DNA from: Brevundimonas sp.
GTDB lineage: Bacteria; Pseudomonadota; Alphaproteobacteria; Caulobacterales; Caulobacteraceae
Length of the DNA stretch: 48,621 nucleotides
Direction of reading: 5' to 3'
Assembly (NCBI RefSeq): GCF_013823285.1
Contig: NZ_PNLV01000008.1
Span: 1-48,621, forward strand
In this document: one piece after another, positions 1 through 8,789 of the stretch
Position numbering within the stretch: position 1 is the first letter of the stretch
Layout: every line of letters begins with the position of its first letter
Notes under the pieces: generated by a model
Seen by the model: only the letters and a program-made list of their open reading frames with translations
What the model was told of the DNA's origin: nothing
Databases searched by the model: none
Translations under genes and position numbers: made by a program

Positions 1-3000
1 GGCTGTCCAGGCGTCCGGCCACTGGATCGAGGTGCGGTTGCCCGCCGCGTCGTAGCCATAGGTGAACACCAGGGTCAGGGGATTGGCGCCGCCATTCCCC
101 TCGGGGCGCACCTGGTCCGTGGTCAGCCGGCCGGCGGCGTCATAGCCGTAGGTGCGCACCTCCCTCAGGTGCGTGTCCGACCAGGTCGAGGTCGGCTGCA
201 CCGACACGTCCCGCCACACCGGGCGCCCTGCCAGATCGTAGGCGGCCCGGATGTGGCGGCCCACCATGTTGGCCGCCCCGTTCTGGTGCTCCCAGACGTG
301 ATAGTCCCGGCCGGCCGCGTCGTAGAAGACCTGGGCCCTCAAACCCGAGCGCTGCTTGCGGATCACCGCCTGGCCGCGCTGGTCCAGCAGGGTCCATGCT
401 TGGGTGCCGTCCGCGTATGCCGTCACCAGCTGACGGCCCAAGCCATCGTACTGGAACTCCGTGCGGTTGCCGTTGGCGTCGATCTCGGCCGACACCAGGC
501 CGCCTTCATTGTACTCGAAAGCGCGTTCGCGATAGCTGGTCACACCTGGAGGGCGGCCATTGGAAGCGCCGCAGGTTCCGTTATGCGCTGCCACGTAGTA
601 GCGGCTGGTCTGGGTGGGACGGCCCGCCGCCGTCCAATAGTGGATTCGCATGCGCAGGGACGGGTCGATCACGCGATAGGCGCGATCCATCTGGTCATAG
701 CAATAGCGTGTCCAGTTCCCTTCCGGATCGATCACCCGCGTCGGCTGATTGGTCGTCGAATAGACCGTCTGCGTGATCCGCCAGGCTGAGGCCGACGCAT
801 CCCAGCGCCGCTCATGGGTCTGGTTGCCGTTGGCGTCATAAGTCCACTGGGTCTGGATGTTCGTACCCGCCGGCCCGACCTCCGCCGTGCGCCTCCGCAG
901 ACTGTCGTAGGTGGTCGTGGTGGTATAACCGCGCGCGTCCGTGACGCTGGTCACGTCGCCCACTGCATTGCAGCCGAAGGTGGTGACCAGGTTCAACCCG
1001 CCCGACTGGCTGGAGACGGTGGCCAGCCGCTGACAGAAGGCCGGCAGCCCTGCCCCGCCATAGGTGTTCGACGCTCTACGTCCTGTCGGGTCGGTCTGAG
1101 TCGCCACGCGCCCGTAGGCGTCATAGGTGGTGGCCCAGATCGGCTGGGCGTTGGTCCCCGTCAGGCCGTTCAGGACACTGGGGCCCTTCACCTGGGTCAG
1201 AAGACCGTTCGAATTGTAGGTGAAATCCCAGTGCCGGACCGATGGATCGGCCGCCGTCGCCGGCAGGGTGATCCGCGTCGGCCTGTTCCAGGTGGCGTGG
1301 TACTGAGCCGACACGGTGATGCCCTGGCACCACCAGGCGTCGGTCCCGCATCCGCCGCGCGAGGTCTGGGTGCGCTGGGTCAGGTTGTTGCGATCGTCAT
1401 AAGCGAAGGTGGTCACATCGCCCCAGGCCGACGTTCGCGACGTCACCCGTCCGCGTCCATCGAAGGTCGCGAGGGTCTGGTAGCCATCCTCATCCGTATG
1501 GCGGAACGGACGCCCGTCCAAGTCGTACTCAACGACGTAACGATGGCCCAGCGGATTGAGGCGCGACGCCCGGTAACCGTCGGCGATGAAGAACTGGTGC
1601 GGATTGCGCGAGGCCGGCGTGGCGATGGCGATGGCGTCGCGCGCCTCCATCACCCGGCCGATGCTGTCGTAGGTGTATCGCAGGGCGGCCTCGGTGGCGC
1701 TGCGCGGCTCGAAGATCTCGGTCAGCAGATGGCGACGATAAAGACCCGTCCCCAGATACTCGGTGGTGAAGCGCGTGATGTTGCCGCCCGCATCCGTATG
1801 TTGCGCCGACGTCAGGGCGACTTCCCGGCGGTTGCCCCCCGTCAGCCCGTTGTGGAACCCGGCGCGGCCGTGATCCAGGAACACGATCTTGAGGCCCAGG
1901 TTGCTGTTCACCTCCGCCAGGCCCGGCGCATTCATGCCCTGCATGGCGTAGCTGACGTTCAGATTGACGCCGCCGGGGAAAGCCCAGCTCGCCAGTCGGA
2001 ACCCTCGGGCGCGCAGACAACTCTCGCCCGAGCCCATGGGCGTGACGTCGGCCTGCCAATTCTCAAAGGTCTGCACATCCCCGGTCGCACTGGTGACCTG
2101 GAATGACATGCCCGCATAGCCCCACCCCCGGGTCGGCACATAGCTGACGTCGCTCATGGAGCAGGATGGTTGCTCGGCGATCCGGGTCCGGGCGCCGGTC
2201 TGGGTCAGGCGTGCATAGCTCGCGCCGGGAGAGAACCACTGCCCGTCGGCGCGGCGCAGGAACTGCTGGGTGTTGGTTCCCAGGGTCGCCGAGACGACGT
2301 TGCCGGTGACGTGATCCAGCCACCAGGCGGCCGTGAGCGCACCGGCGACCTCGCGCTGGGTGGTCGCCGCGCCCTTGTAGATGTCCTGCATGACCAGGAA
2401 CGCGGCCACGGTGCCGGCGACCGCTCGTATGTCGCCTTCGCCCAGCACCTCCAGGGTGCTGCTGGAGATGGTCAGCTCATTGTTCCAGCTGGTGGTCCAG
2501 GGTCCGGCCGGATTGGTCTGGGAGCCGAGCCCCGAAAAATTGGAGTGCCAGTTGCCGCCGCGCCAGGTGACGCTCGCGCTCAGACTGTGTGGGAAATCCC
2601 CCTGCCCGACGGTGAGGGAAGCCGGGCTGGTGAAGCTGACAGAGCCCGAACTGAGGTCGACGCCGGCCGCGCTCGACCGGTCGATGAACTCGTCACGGAT
2701 GAAGTCGGCCGCTTCGGGGGGCGCATACTGGGCGTCGTGCCAGGTCTGGGCGCCGCCGCCGCCGCCCTTGATAGCGCCGCGATGGCTGACCACCACATGG
2801 GCGATCTCCACCGGATCGCCGTTGGCGTCATAGCGGTTGGCGACCAGGGCGCCGCCCCGCTGGTTGGAGTAGTGGTGGGTGTAATAGAGCGGGAAGGACT
2901 GGCCCTGGTGATACTGGCCCTCGAAATTGCCCGCCCGCTGGCCCGGACCTAGAAATGCGTCTTCCGACGCGAAGACGGAAAAGCCCGCCGCCGCATAGTT

Positions 3001-5172
3001 GGAGATGGCATTGGCCAGGGCGCCGCGGCGCGTCTGGATCTCGCTGTTGCCGATCGGCGGCTCGCCGTGCGCGCCGTGGTGTCCGCTTTCAGAATTGGAG
3101 GTGACGCCTTCCACCTTCACCAGGGTCGAGGCATTGGCGGCGTTGGCGCTGGTGAAGGCGTAGAAGCGACGCGCCCCCACGCCGCTGGCCTGGTCCTCGC
3201 CGCTGGGCGGAGCATTACCCCACTGGAAGCGCGTCGCCGTGGCGTTGACGTCCGGCACATCGGCGGCCTGGCCCGCCACGGCGCCTTCCAGGGCGTTGAG
3301 GGTGGCCGCGATGGCGTGAATGGCCGCGCGGCGATTGGCCGTCACATTGGTCCGGCTGACCAGGCTGAACCCGGTGTCGATATCCACCCGGTCGAAACTG
3401 TCGGCGATCGCGTGGGTGAACCGGACATAGGTGGGAAACTCGTATGCCTTGGAGGTGACGACGGTGTCCGCGGACACCACGCCGACGGAATAGTGGTGCT
3501 GATAGACCGAGCCGGCGATCTGGGCGTGCAGGGCGCCAGCCCGCCCGGACTGCGCCAGCCAGCTGACCGCCATCTGCTCGCGGCGCCCATCCCCCGAGGT
3601 CTGGGGCAACAGGTTCATGCAGGTCTCGCAGCCGTCAGCCCGGGGGACAGGCATGCCGGTGTCCGAGCGCATGCCCCATTTGGCCACGAGGGCCCCTGTG
3701 GCCTCGCCCCAGCCGTTCACGATCGTCATGGGCAGGGAGTAGGTGACGGACTTGGCCACCTCGGCGTCCATGTAGGAGCCGTCCGTGGTCGACCCGGCCG
3801 CCCGCGCGGCATAGGGCATGTTCACGTTCAGGGTGATGTCGCCCGTGCTCCAGGCCGGACTCTCGCTGGATGTGTGGCTCGCCAGGGTCGGACCCTCGCC
3901 ATGCTCATTGACCAGGCGAAGCTGGCCAAGAAAGGTCGTACTGGGCGCCAGTTGTCGGTTGTTGGCGAAATTGGTCTGGAAGACCAGGCGGCGGCCGTAA
4001 ACGTCATCGGCGTAGACGAGACGATCGATGATCTCGGTCAGGGACCCGGTGGTGCTCCACTTCTTGATCCGGATGCGCAAAGACGCGCGGTAGGGATTGG
4101 GGATGTTGCCCGTCCAGGTGTGGTTCACCGTCGAGGGATAGGGCAGCGCGGTTTGCCGCAAGCCGCCTGAGGGCGTTTCATGGCGCACGATCTCCCGACC
4201 GCCTACCAGATCCTCCAGCCGCCCGTCAGACAGGTTGGTGTCGATGTAGGTCTGAAGGGCGTTGGCGTGGGCCTGGATTCGGGTGCCCAGATTGCCGCCG
4301 TTCATGGCGCGCACATAGGCCACGCCCGACGCCGTCCCGGTCTGCACGCCGGAGCTCGCCTGGGTGAGCGCCTGACCGCTGCTCAGACCCGCGACGCTCG
4401 CCAGATTGACGCCGGCGATGACGTCATACGGCTTGTAGGCCGGATCAAAGAAGTAGGTGGTTCCGTTGATGACCGCCGCCACCCACACATGGCCCATGAC
4501 CACGCTGGAGACATTGGCCGAGCCATAGCTGCAGTTGGCGGTGGTGCTGCCGTTGATGGTGGCGGGGATGCCGCCTCCGGCCAGCAGCTGGCAGGCGGCG
4601 CTGGCGTTTGAAATGCCCGTCCAGGCGCTGAACTGCGACCCGTTGAGGGTGATGGTTCCGGCCCGGTAGCTGGCGGTGTGGCCCGCCGCCCTGAGCACGC
4701 CCACCATGAGCTGGGCCTGATCGAAGGCCGTGCCCTTGCGGTCAATGAGGGCGCCCAGGCCGCCCTTGGAAACGCCGTAGGTGAAGGTGGTGTCCACCGT
4801 GTTGCGGATGAACTCGTAGATAAGGTCCGGATCATTCTCCAGGGCCCGGGCCAGCTCCACGTACTCGGCGTGGGGCGCATTGATCAGGGGCTGTCCGGAA
4901 ACCTGGACGCTGTTGGTCGAGACCGTGGGATTGGGTTGCGCCTGATAATAGGCGTTGGCCGCGGCCGGGGACATCAGCGAGGCTGTGCCGATGCGCACCG
5001 CCGGGGTGGGTCCGCCGCCGCCCCCGCCGCCGCTCTGGGCGGTTGTGGGCGCATAGCTGCCGGCGAGAACCGCCGCGATCCCCAGCGAAGCGATCAGTGC
5101 CGCCTGCCGCAGGCGACCCGCAAGACTACGAGGGCCGGCCGAGGCGGCCGCCTTCTGTTTCGCCGACGTCAT
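1..5172 (-). CDS. Giant secreted RHS/YD-repeat protein with degenerate transglutaminase-like domain (3' end outside window)
   Basis: An open frame starts at the ATG at 5172-5170, behind a G-rich ribosome site, and stays open for 1724 codons to the window edge, so the C-terminus is missing. A signal segment (about residues 22-46, ending TTAQS) is followed by a Gly run. A transglutaminase-like domain lies at about 100-260: the His (GHVW, H228) and Asp (FDPAYK, D243) are present, but the usual Cys in GxCxDxA reads GTAFDQA, with A149. A non-catalytic version of this domain is known in RHS proteins. A long middle region has no recognised fold. The last 600 or so residues carry YD repeats (YTYDSIGRV, YGYDAAGRL, YGYDAAGNR). 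RHS proteins are large cell-surface or secreted shells, sometimes carrying C-terminal toxins; whether this one does cannot be seen. The large plus-strand open frames opposite it are shadows. Confidence 0.9.
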   Translation of the reverse strand, partial: MTSAKQKAAASAGPRSLAGRLRQAALIASLGIAAVLAGSYAPTTAQSGGGGGGGPTPAVRIGTASLMSPAAANAYYQAQPNPTVSTNSVQVSGQPLINAPHAEYVELARALENDPDLIYEFIRNTVDTTFTYGVSKGGLGALIDRKGTAFDQAQLMVGVLRAAGHTASYRAGTITLNGSQFSAWTGISNASAACQLLAGGGIPATINGSTTANCSYGSANVSSVVMGHVWVAAVINGTTYFFDPAYKPYDVIAGVNLASVAGLSSGQALTQASSGVQTGTASGVAYVRAMNGGNLGTRIQAHANALQTYIDTNLSDGRLEDLVGGREIVRHETPSGGLRQTALPYPSTVNHTWTGNIPNPYRASLRIRIKKWSTTGSLTEIIDRLVYADDVYGRRLVFQTNFANNRQLAPSTTFLGQLRLVNEHGEGPTLASHTSSESPAWSTGDITLNVNMPYAARAAGSTTDGSYMDAEVAKSVTYSLPMTIVNGWGEATGALVAKWGMRSDTGMPVPRADGCETCMNLLPQTSGDGRREQMAVSWLAQSGRAGALHAQIAGSVYQHHYSVGVVSADTVVTSKAYEFPTYVRFTHAIADSFDRVDIDTGFSLVSRTNVTANRRAAIHAIAATLNALEGAVAGQAADVPDVNATATRFQWGNAPPSGEDQASGVGARRFYAFTSANAANASTLVKVEGVTSNSESGHHGAHGEPPIGNSEIQTRRGALANAISNYAAAGFSVFASEDAFLGPGQRAGNFEGQYHQGQSFPLYYTHHYSNQRGGALVANRYDANGDPVEIAHVVVSHRGAIKGGGGGAQTWHDAQYAPPEAADFIRDEFIDRSSAAGVDLSSGSVSFTSPASLTVGQGDFPHSLSASVTWRGGNWHSNFSGLGSQTNPAGPWTTSWNNELTISSSTLEVLGEGDIRAVAGTVAAFLVMQDIYKGAATTQREVAGALTAAWWLDHVTGNVVSATLGTNTQQFLRRADGQWFSPGASYARLTQTGARTRIAEQPSCSMSDVSYVPTRGWGYAGMSFQVTSATGDVQTFENWQADVTPMGSGESCLRARGFRLASWAFPGGVNLNVSYAMQGMNAPGLAEVNSNLGLKIVFLDHGRAGFHNGLTGGNRREVALTSAQHTDAGGNITRFTTEYLGTGLYRRHLLTEIFEPRSATEAALRYTYDSIGRVMEARDAIAIATPASRNPHQFFIADGYRASRLNPLGHRYVVEYDLDGRPFRHTDEDGYQTLATFDGRGRVTSRTSAWGDVTTFAYDDRNNLTQRTQTSRGGCGTDAWWCQGITVSAQYHATWNRPTRITLPATAADPSVRHWDFTYNSNGLLTQVKGPSVLNGLTGTNAQPIWATTYDAYGRVATQTDPTGRRASNTYGGAGLPAFCQRLATVSSQSGGLNLVTTFGCNAVGDVTSVTDARGYTTTTTYDSLRRRTAEVGPAGTNIQTQWTYDANGNQTHERRWDASASAWRITQTVYSTTNQPTRVIDPEGNWTRYCYDQMDRAYRVIDPSLRMRIHYWTAAGRPTQTSRYYVAAHNGTCGASNGRPPGVTSYRERAFEYNEGGLVSAEIDANGNRTEFQYDGLGRQLVTAYADGTQAWTLLDQRGQAVIRKQRSGLRAQVFYDAAGRDYHVWEHQNGAANMVGRHIRAAYDLAGRPVWRDVSVQPTSTWSDTHLREVRTYGYDAAGRLTTDQVRPEGNGGANPLTLVFTYGYDAAGNRTSIQWPDAWTA

Positions 5173-5319
5173 CCCCGTCCCCCCGAACCGTCAGATAGGA
5201 CGAAGCTAGACCGGTATTGAGCCAGTCGCCTAGGGGGAATCTTCAACCCTCGGTTATTAATTTCGCTTTCGCTCCATGCACAAACTGCTACGCTCCTTGT
5301 CCTGGTCCTGGGGGGCTCG

Positions 5320-5697
5320 ATGGGCAGACTTGCAGACATCCTGACGACGGCGATGCGCGTGGTCGGCGCCGCGGCCCGGACGGCGCGCGCGCCGTTCCTC
5401 CAGGTCATTGATCGAGACCGCTTCGTGCAAGGCGGATCCTGGCGAGACCGGCTCGCCGCCGTCTCGTGGCCGCGCGCCGGCGCCCTGATCGGGGTCGCGA
5501 GCCTGGCGGGTGTGGCCGCCTTCGTGTGGCTGGGGCAGGCCCGGCCGGAGCCCCACCCTCCCGCCCTGCCGAGCGACCATGAGGTTCGCGTCGGCCAGGA
5601 GGCGATCGAAACCTTCATGGACGGCCGCCCGTCGTTTGCGGCGCGATCGGCGGAACCGGGCCCTGTAGCCAACGCAGATGCGGAGACGGACGGATGA
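5320..5697 (+). CDS. Small single-pass membrane protein, hypothetical
   Basis: A 125-residue protein of unknown family. The ATG follows a G-rich ribosome site (GGGGGG, about 4 bases upstream). The N-terminal 45 residues are basic and probably cytoplasmic. One hydrophobic segment (GALIGVASLAGVAAFVWLG, about residues 53-71) is followed by a Pro-rich, then acidic, tail of about 50 residues, probably periplasmic. The stop overlaps the start of the next gene by four bases (ATGA), so the two are translationally coupled. It is divergent from the giant RHS gene, with 147 bases between the starts. An anchoring or assembly role for the secreted partner is a guess from context only. Confidence 0.7.
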   Translation: MGRLADILTTAMRVVGAAARTARAPFLQVIDRDRFVQGGSWRDRLAAVSWPRAGALIGVASLAGVAAFVWLGQARPEPHPPALPSDHEVRVGQEAIETFMDGRPSFAARSAEPGPVANADAETDG

Positions 5698-6512
5698 GCT
5701 TTGGTCGGATCGGTCTTGCGGCCTTCGCCGCCCTGACCTTGCTGGCGTCAGGCCCCGCGGCCGCCGGGGTGCAGTACGAGTATGACGCCGCAGGGCGCCT
5801 CATCAAGGCCACCTACTCCAACGGCGTCGTGATCGAATACCGGTATGACAGCGCCGGAAACCGGCGCAGCATCATCACCTCCACGATCCCGAACCAGCCG
5901 CCTGTGGCCGTCAATGACACCGCCAGCGTGGGCGCGTCCTCCTTTGTGGACATCATGGTTCGGGCCAATGACTCGGATCCCGACGGCGACACCCTGACCG
6001 TGACTGCGGTGGGGACGCCCTCGGGCGGCGGGACGGTGGCCATCCGCAACAGCGGGGAGCATGTCCGCTATACGGCGCCGGCGAGCGCAGGCACCAAGAC
6101 CTTCACCTACACGATCTCCGATGGGAAGGGCGGGACCGCCAGCGCGACCGTCACGGTCACGGTGACCCAGGCCAACCAGCCGCCCGTCGCCGTGAACGAC
6201 ACCGCTTCGGCCATGACGGGCTCGACCAACGCCATCATGGTGCGCGCCAACGATTCCGATCCCGACGGCCACGCCATCACCGTCACCTCGGTCACCCAGC
6301 CCGCCTCTGGCGGGGGGTCTGTAACCATCGCGTCGGGCGGCGGTCACGTCCTCTACACCGCACCGCTGATGCCTGGAAACTACAGCTTCACCTACACGAT
6401 CAGCGACGGCCATGGGGGAACCGCCACAGCTACGGTGTTTGTGACCGTCTTGTTCGGCGAGATCGATCCGCCCTGCAACCCAAGCGGCGGCATCCCCTGC
6501 GAAATCGACTGA
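5694..6512 (+). CDS. Secreted protein with two YD repeats and two Ig-like (cadherin-like) domains
   Basis: A 272-residue protein. A signal peptide (LAAFAALTLLASGPAAAG, cleavage near residue 25) leads directly into a pair of YD motifs (YEYDAAGRL, YRYDSAGNR). Two tandem Ig-like domains of the VCBS/cadherin type follow at about 63-155 and 158-250. Each starts QPPVAVNDTAS, contains RANDSDPDG and ends with an FTYTISDGxGGTA strand. The Asp-rich DSDPDG turns look like calcium sites. A short tail contains two Cys (PPCNPSGGIPC). The gene is coupled to the upstream membrane protein and divergent from the giant RHS gene, which shares the YD motif. The combination of a minimal YD pair with Ig domains suggests a cell-surface adaptor or a fragment derived from an RHS gene; the function is unknown. 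Confidence 0.85.
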   Translation: MSFGRIGLAAFAALTLLASGPAAAGVQYEYDAAGRLIKATYSNGVVIEYRYDSAGNRRSIITSTIPNQPPVAVNDTASVGASSFVDIMVRANDSDPDGDTLTVTAVGTPSGGGTVAIRNSGEHVRYTAPASAGTKTFTYTISDGKGGTASATVTVTVTQANQPPVAVNDTASAMTGSTNAIMVRANDSDPDGHAITVTSVTQPASGGGSVTIASGGGHVLYTAPLMPGNYSFTYTISDGHGGTATATVFVTVLFGEIDPPCNPSGGIPCEID

Positions 6513-7066
6513 GGGGCTGCTGCACTGCCTGTGTGGAGCCACCCCGCCGCGACGACGGTGCGGCTCCCTTTGGTCGCCGTTCAGGGCGGAGGGATACGGT
6601 TTGCCAGTTGCCGGATGCCGAGCGATCGCGGCCCGCGGGGCGCCTTGTCAGCCCCGGACGGGTCATGTTCAGCGGGCTGTCAGTCGCACCCGGATATGGC
6701 TGTTTCCGCCTCGCCAAGGGGACGATCACCCCATATGGGCTTTTGCGCTTCGAATCTGCGGAACTGCCCGGCCTACGCTGGCGAGGCGGGCCTTCCCGAG
6801 CGGGATGTGCCCAAAATACGGTCAACCGGGGCTCCGTGCCGAGACGACCGGCGCCCTGCCGCCTGCCGCGGCAACCCGGGTCCACAGCCGGCCCTAGCCT
6901 CCCCCGTTCCGCCAGGCAGGGGAACCCCGCCGGGGTGTTCATTCGGCGCCAAGGGCAAGGACGCATAAAATAGCCGCCTTCGCCGCCATTGACGGCAGAA
7001 ATCGCATGAACCTCTCCAGTCTCCTTGGGTACTCTGATGCAACCAGAGCAGCATCGGACAGGGTTC
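6513..7066. other. Intergenic region, no convincing gene
   Basis: About 550 bases between the YD/Ig gene and the M61-like peptidase. Several open frames cross it on both strands, but none has recognisable domains, a good ribosome site or the protein-like composition of the neighbours. The last 110 bases are A/T-richer and should hold the promoter of the 7067-13768 operon. GCATGAA at 7004-7010 matches the element described upstream of the Lrp gene and the TonB receptor. Confidence 0.6.
6535..6567 (+). terminator. Possible weak terminator hairpin
   Basis: GGAGCC (6535-6540) pairs with GGCTCC (6562-6567). The two next bases, AC, can extend the stem to GT across a two-base bulge. The stem is followed by CTTT only. 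It lies 22 bases after the stop of the YD/Ig gene, where a terminator would be expected, but the T tract is too short for a confident call. Confidence 0.25.
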
Positions 7067-8764
7067 ATGCCCCGCCTTCAAAGCCTCCTTATCTTCTGTC
7101 TCGTACTGGCCGCCCCGGCCGCGTGGGCGGCTGAGCCGCCGGCTCTTTCCGTCACCCTGACGCCTCGCCCCTCGGCGGACGGCGGAGTGGATCGGCTGGA
7201 GGTGGAGCTGCGTTTCCCCGCGCCGGGCGGAGACCCCGGGGATGCACTGCTGCGCATGCCGGTGACGCTGGTTTCGACCCCCACGGCGGCCTATGGTGCC
7301 AACGACATCCATGTCCGCGACGGGCGCGGCCTGCTGTCGCTCCGGACCGAGGATGCGGAGCCGACGCCAGAGGGCGTGTATCGCCACTATCTGGGCGACC
7401 GGGCGGCGGAGGGCGATGTGACTGTCGCCTACGCGGTAACGCCGCGCCCGGTCTCGTCCGAAACCCGCAACGGTCCTCTGTTCGACCTGCGCGCCCAGGA
7501 CGGCGGCTTGATGGGCGCCGGAGTCTATTTCTTCGCCTTGCCCACGGTCGAGACGCCCTACCGGATCACCCTGAACTGGGACCTGTCCGCCCTGCCCGAG
7601 GGCGCGCGCGGGGTGTGGAGTTTCGGCGAGGGCGAACGGTCCGTCACCGCGCCGGCCAGCACCCTGGCCTTCTCGTTCTACGCCGTGGGCGCCGTGGCCA
7701 GTGAGCCCGAGGCCGGGGCCGATGACTTCGCCCTTTACTGGCTGTCTCACCCGCCCTTTGACATCGACGATCTGGCGACCGAGACGCGCGCGCTCTACAC
7801 CTACATGTCAGAGTTCTTCAATGATCCCGGCGCGCCCTATCGGGTGTTCGTTCGCGAAAATCCCTATCCGGCAGGCGGCGGCACCGCCCTGGCCCAGTCC
7901 TTCATGTTCGGCTACGGCGCTGGGGGCGAGACCACCAGCGGCGGGCTGCAGATGCTGCTGGCCCACGAGATGGCCCACAACTGGCCCCGCCTCAACGGCG
8001 GCGACCCTCACGCCCTGACCGCCTGGTATACGGAGGGGACTGCGGAGTTCTACTCCTCGCTTCTGGCGCTTCGGGCCGGTCTCCTTGAGACTGATGAGTT
8101 CCTGGACATCATCAATCGTCGCGCGGACGCCTACTACGCCAACCCGCACCTTGGCCTTTCGAATGAGGAAGCCGGCCGGATTTTCTGGAGCGACTCCCGC
8201 GCCCAGCGGGTCCCCTATGGCCGGGGCTTCATCTATCTCACCAATGTCGACGCCCAGGTCCGCGCCGCCTCCGGCGGAGAGCGGTCGCTCGACGATCTGG
8301 TCCTCACGATCCTGGCGCGCCAGAAAGCGGGGGAAAGCATCGGCCTGGCGCAGTGGGTCGAACTCCTGCAGGCCGAGATCGGCGACGAGGCGCAAGCCGG
8401 GTTCGACGCCATGACCTCGGGGCAAGCCCTGTTCCCGCATCCCCAGTCTTTCGGCCCCTGCCTGCGGCCGGTGCAGGCGTCCCATCGCCCCTTCCAGCTG
8501 GGCTTCGACGAGATGCGGCTGGGGGTGGTGGCGGATCTGCTGCCGGAGTCCGCCGCCGCCCGCGCCGGACTTGCGGAGGGCGACGAAATCCTGTCGATCA
8601 CGCCGGTGCGCGAGGCGCAGGGCGACGAGGACCGCATGATGGAGATGACCATCCGCCGCGACGGCCGCACCTATGGCGTCCGCTATCTGCCGCGCGGCGA
8701 GCCGGTCAGCGGATGGCGGTGGGAACGGGTCGACGGCGTCCCGGACAGCGCCTGCGCCCTGTGA
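7067..8764 (+). CDS. M61-like gluzincin metallopeptidase with C-terminal PDZ-like domain, secreted
   Basis: 565 residues from the ATG at 7067, chosen because it gives a clean signal peptide (LLIFCLVLAAPAAWA, cleavage near residue 21) and follows GGACAGGG. An upstream in-frame ATG at 7037 and TTG at 7025 are less likely. An N-terminal beta-rich domain precedes the zinc site HEMAH (H300, E301, H304), with the third ligand probably E323 in YTEGTAEFY, 18 residues after the motif. A PDZ-like domain occupies about 475-555. It is probably a periplasmic aminopeptidase or endopeptidase. It is first in a tightly packed operon with a class V PLP enzyme, a cyclodeaminase-family enzyme, a permease and an S10 peptidase. 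A clear paralogue lies at 18750-20456. Both share FGPC or LGPC before the PDZ-like domain and end VPxxAC plus two residues, so a conserved Cys pair may form a disulfide. Confidence 0.88.
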   Translation: MPRLQSLLIFCLVLAAPAAWAAEPPALSVTLTPRPSADGGVDRLEVELRFPAPGGDPGDALLRMPVTLVSTPTAAYGANDIHVRDGRGLLSLRTEDAEPTPEGVYRHYLGDRAAEGDVTVAYAVTPRPVSSETRNGPLFDLRAQDGGLMGAGVYFFALPTVETPYRITLNWDLSALPEGARGVWSFGEGERSVTAPASTLAFSFYAVGAVASEPEAGADDFALYWLSHPPFDIDDLATETRALYTYMSEFFNDPGAPYRVFVRENPYPAGGGTALAQSFMFGYGAGGETTSGGLQMLLAHEMAHNWPRLNGGDPHALTAWYTEGTAEFYSSLLALRAGLLETDEFLDIINRRADAYYANPHLGLSNEEAGRIFWSDSRAQRVPYGRGFIYLTNVDAQVRAASGGERSLDDLVLTILARQKAGESIGLAQWVELLQAEIGDEAQAGFDAMTSGQALFPHPQSFGPCLRPVQASHRPFQLGFDEMRLGVVADLLPESAAARAGLAEGDEILSITPVREAQGDEDRMMEMTIRRDGRTYGVRYLPRGEPVSGWRWERVDGVPDSACAL

Positions 8765-8789
8765 CGGCTTCAGCTTGAGGAACAGGATC

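Noticed and set aside
814..2106. 430-codon plus-strand open frame inside the RHS region
   Set aside because: It lies opposite a continuous minus-strand frame with clear YD repeats; its translation has no domains and is a GC-rich shadow.
6531..6973. Overlapping 145-codon plus-strand frames after the YD/Ig gene
   Set aside because: Several frames are open at once, a sign of stop-poor GC-rich DNA; no motif or ribosome site supports any of them.
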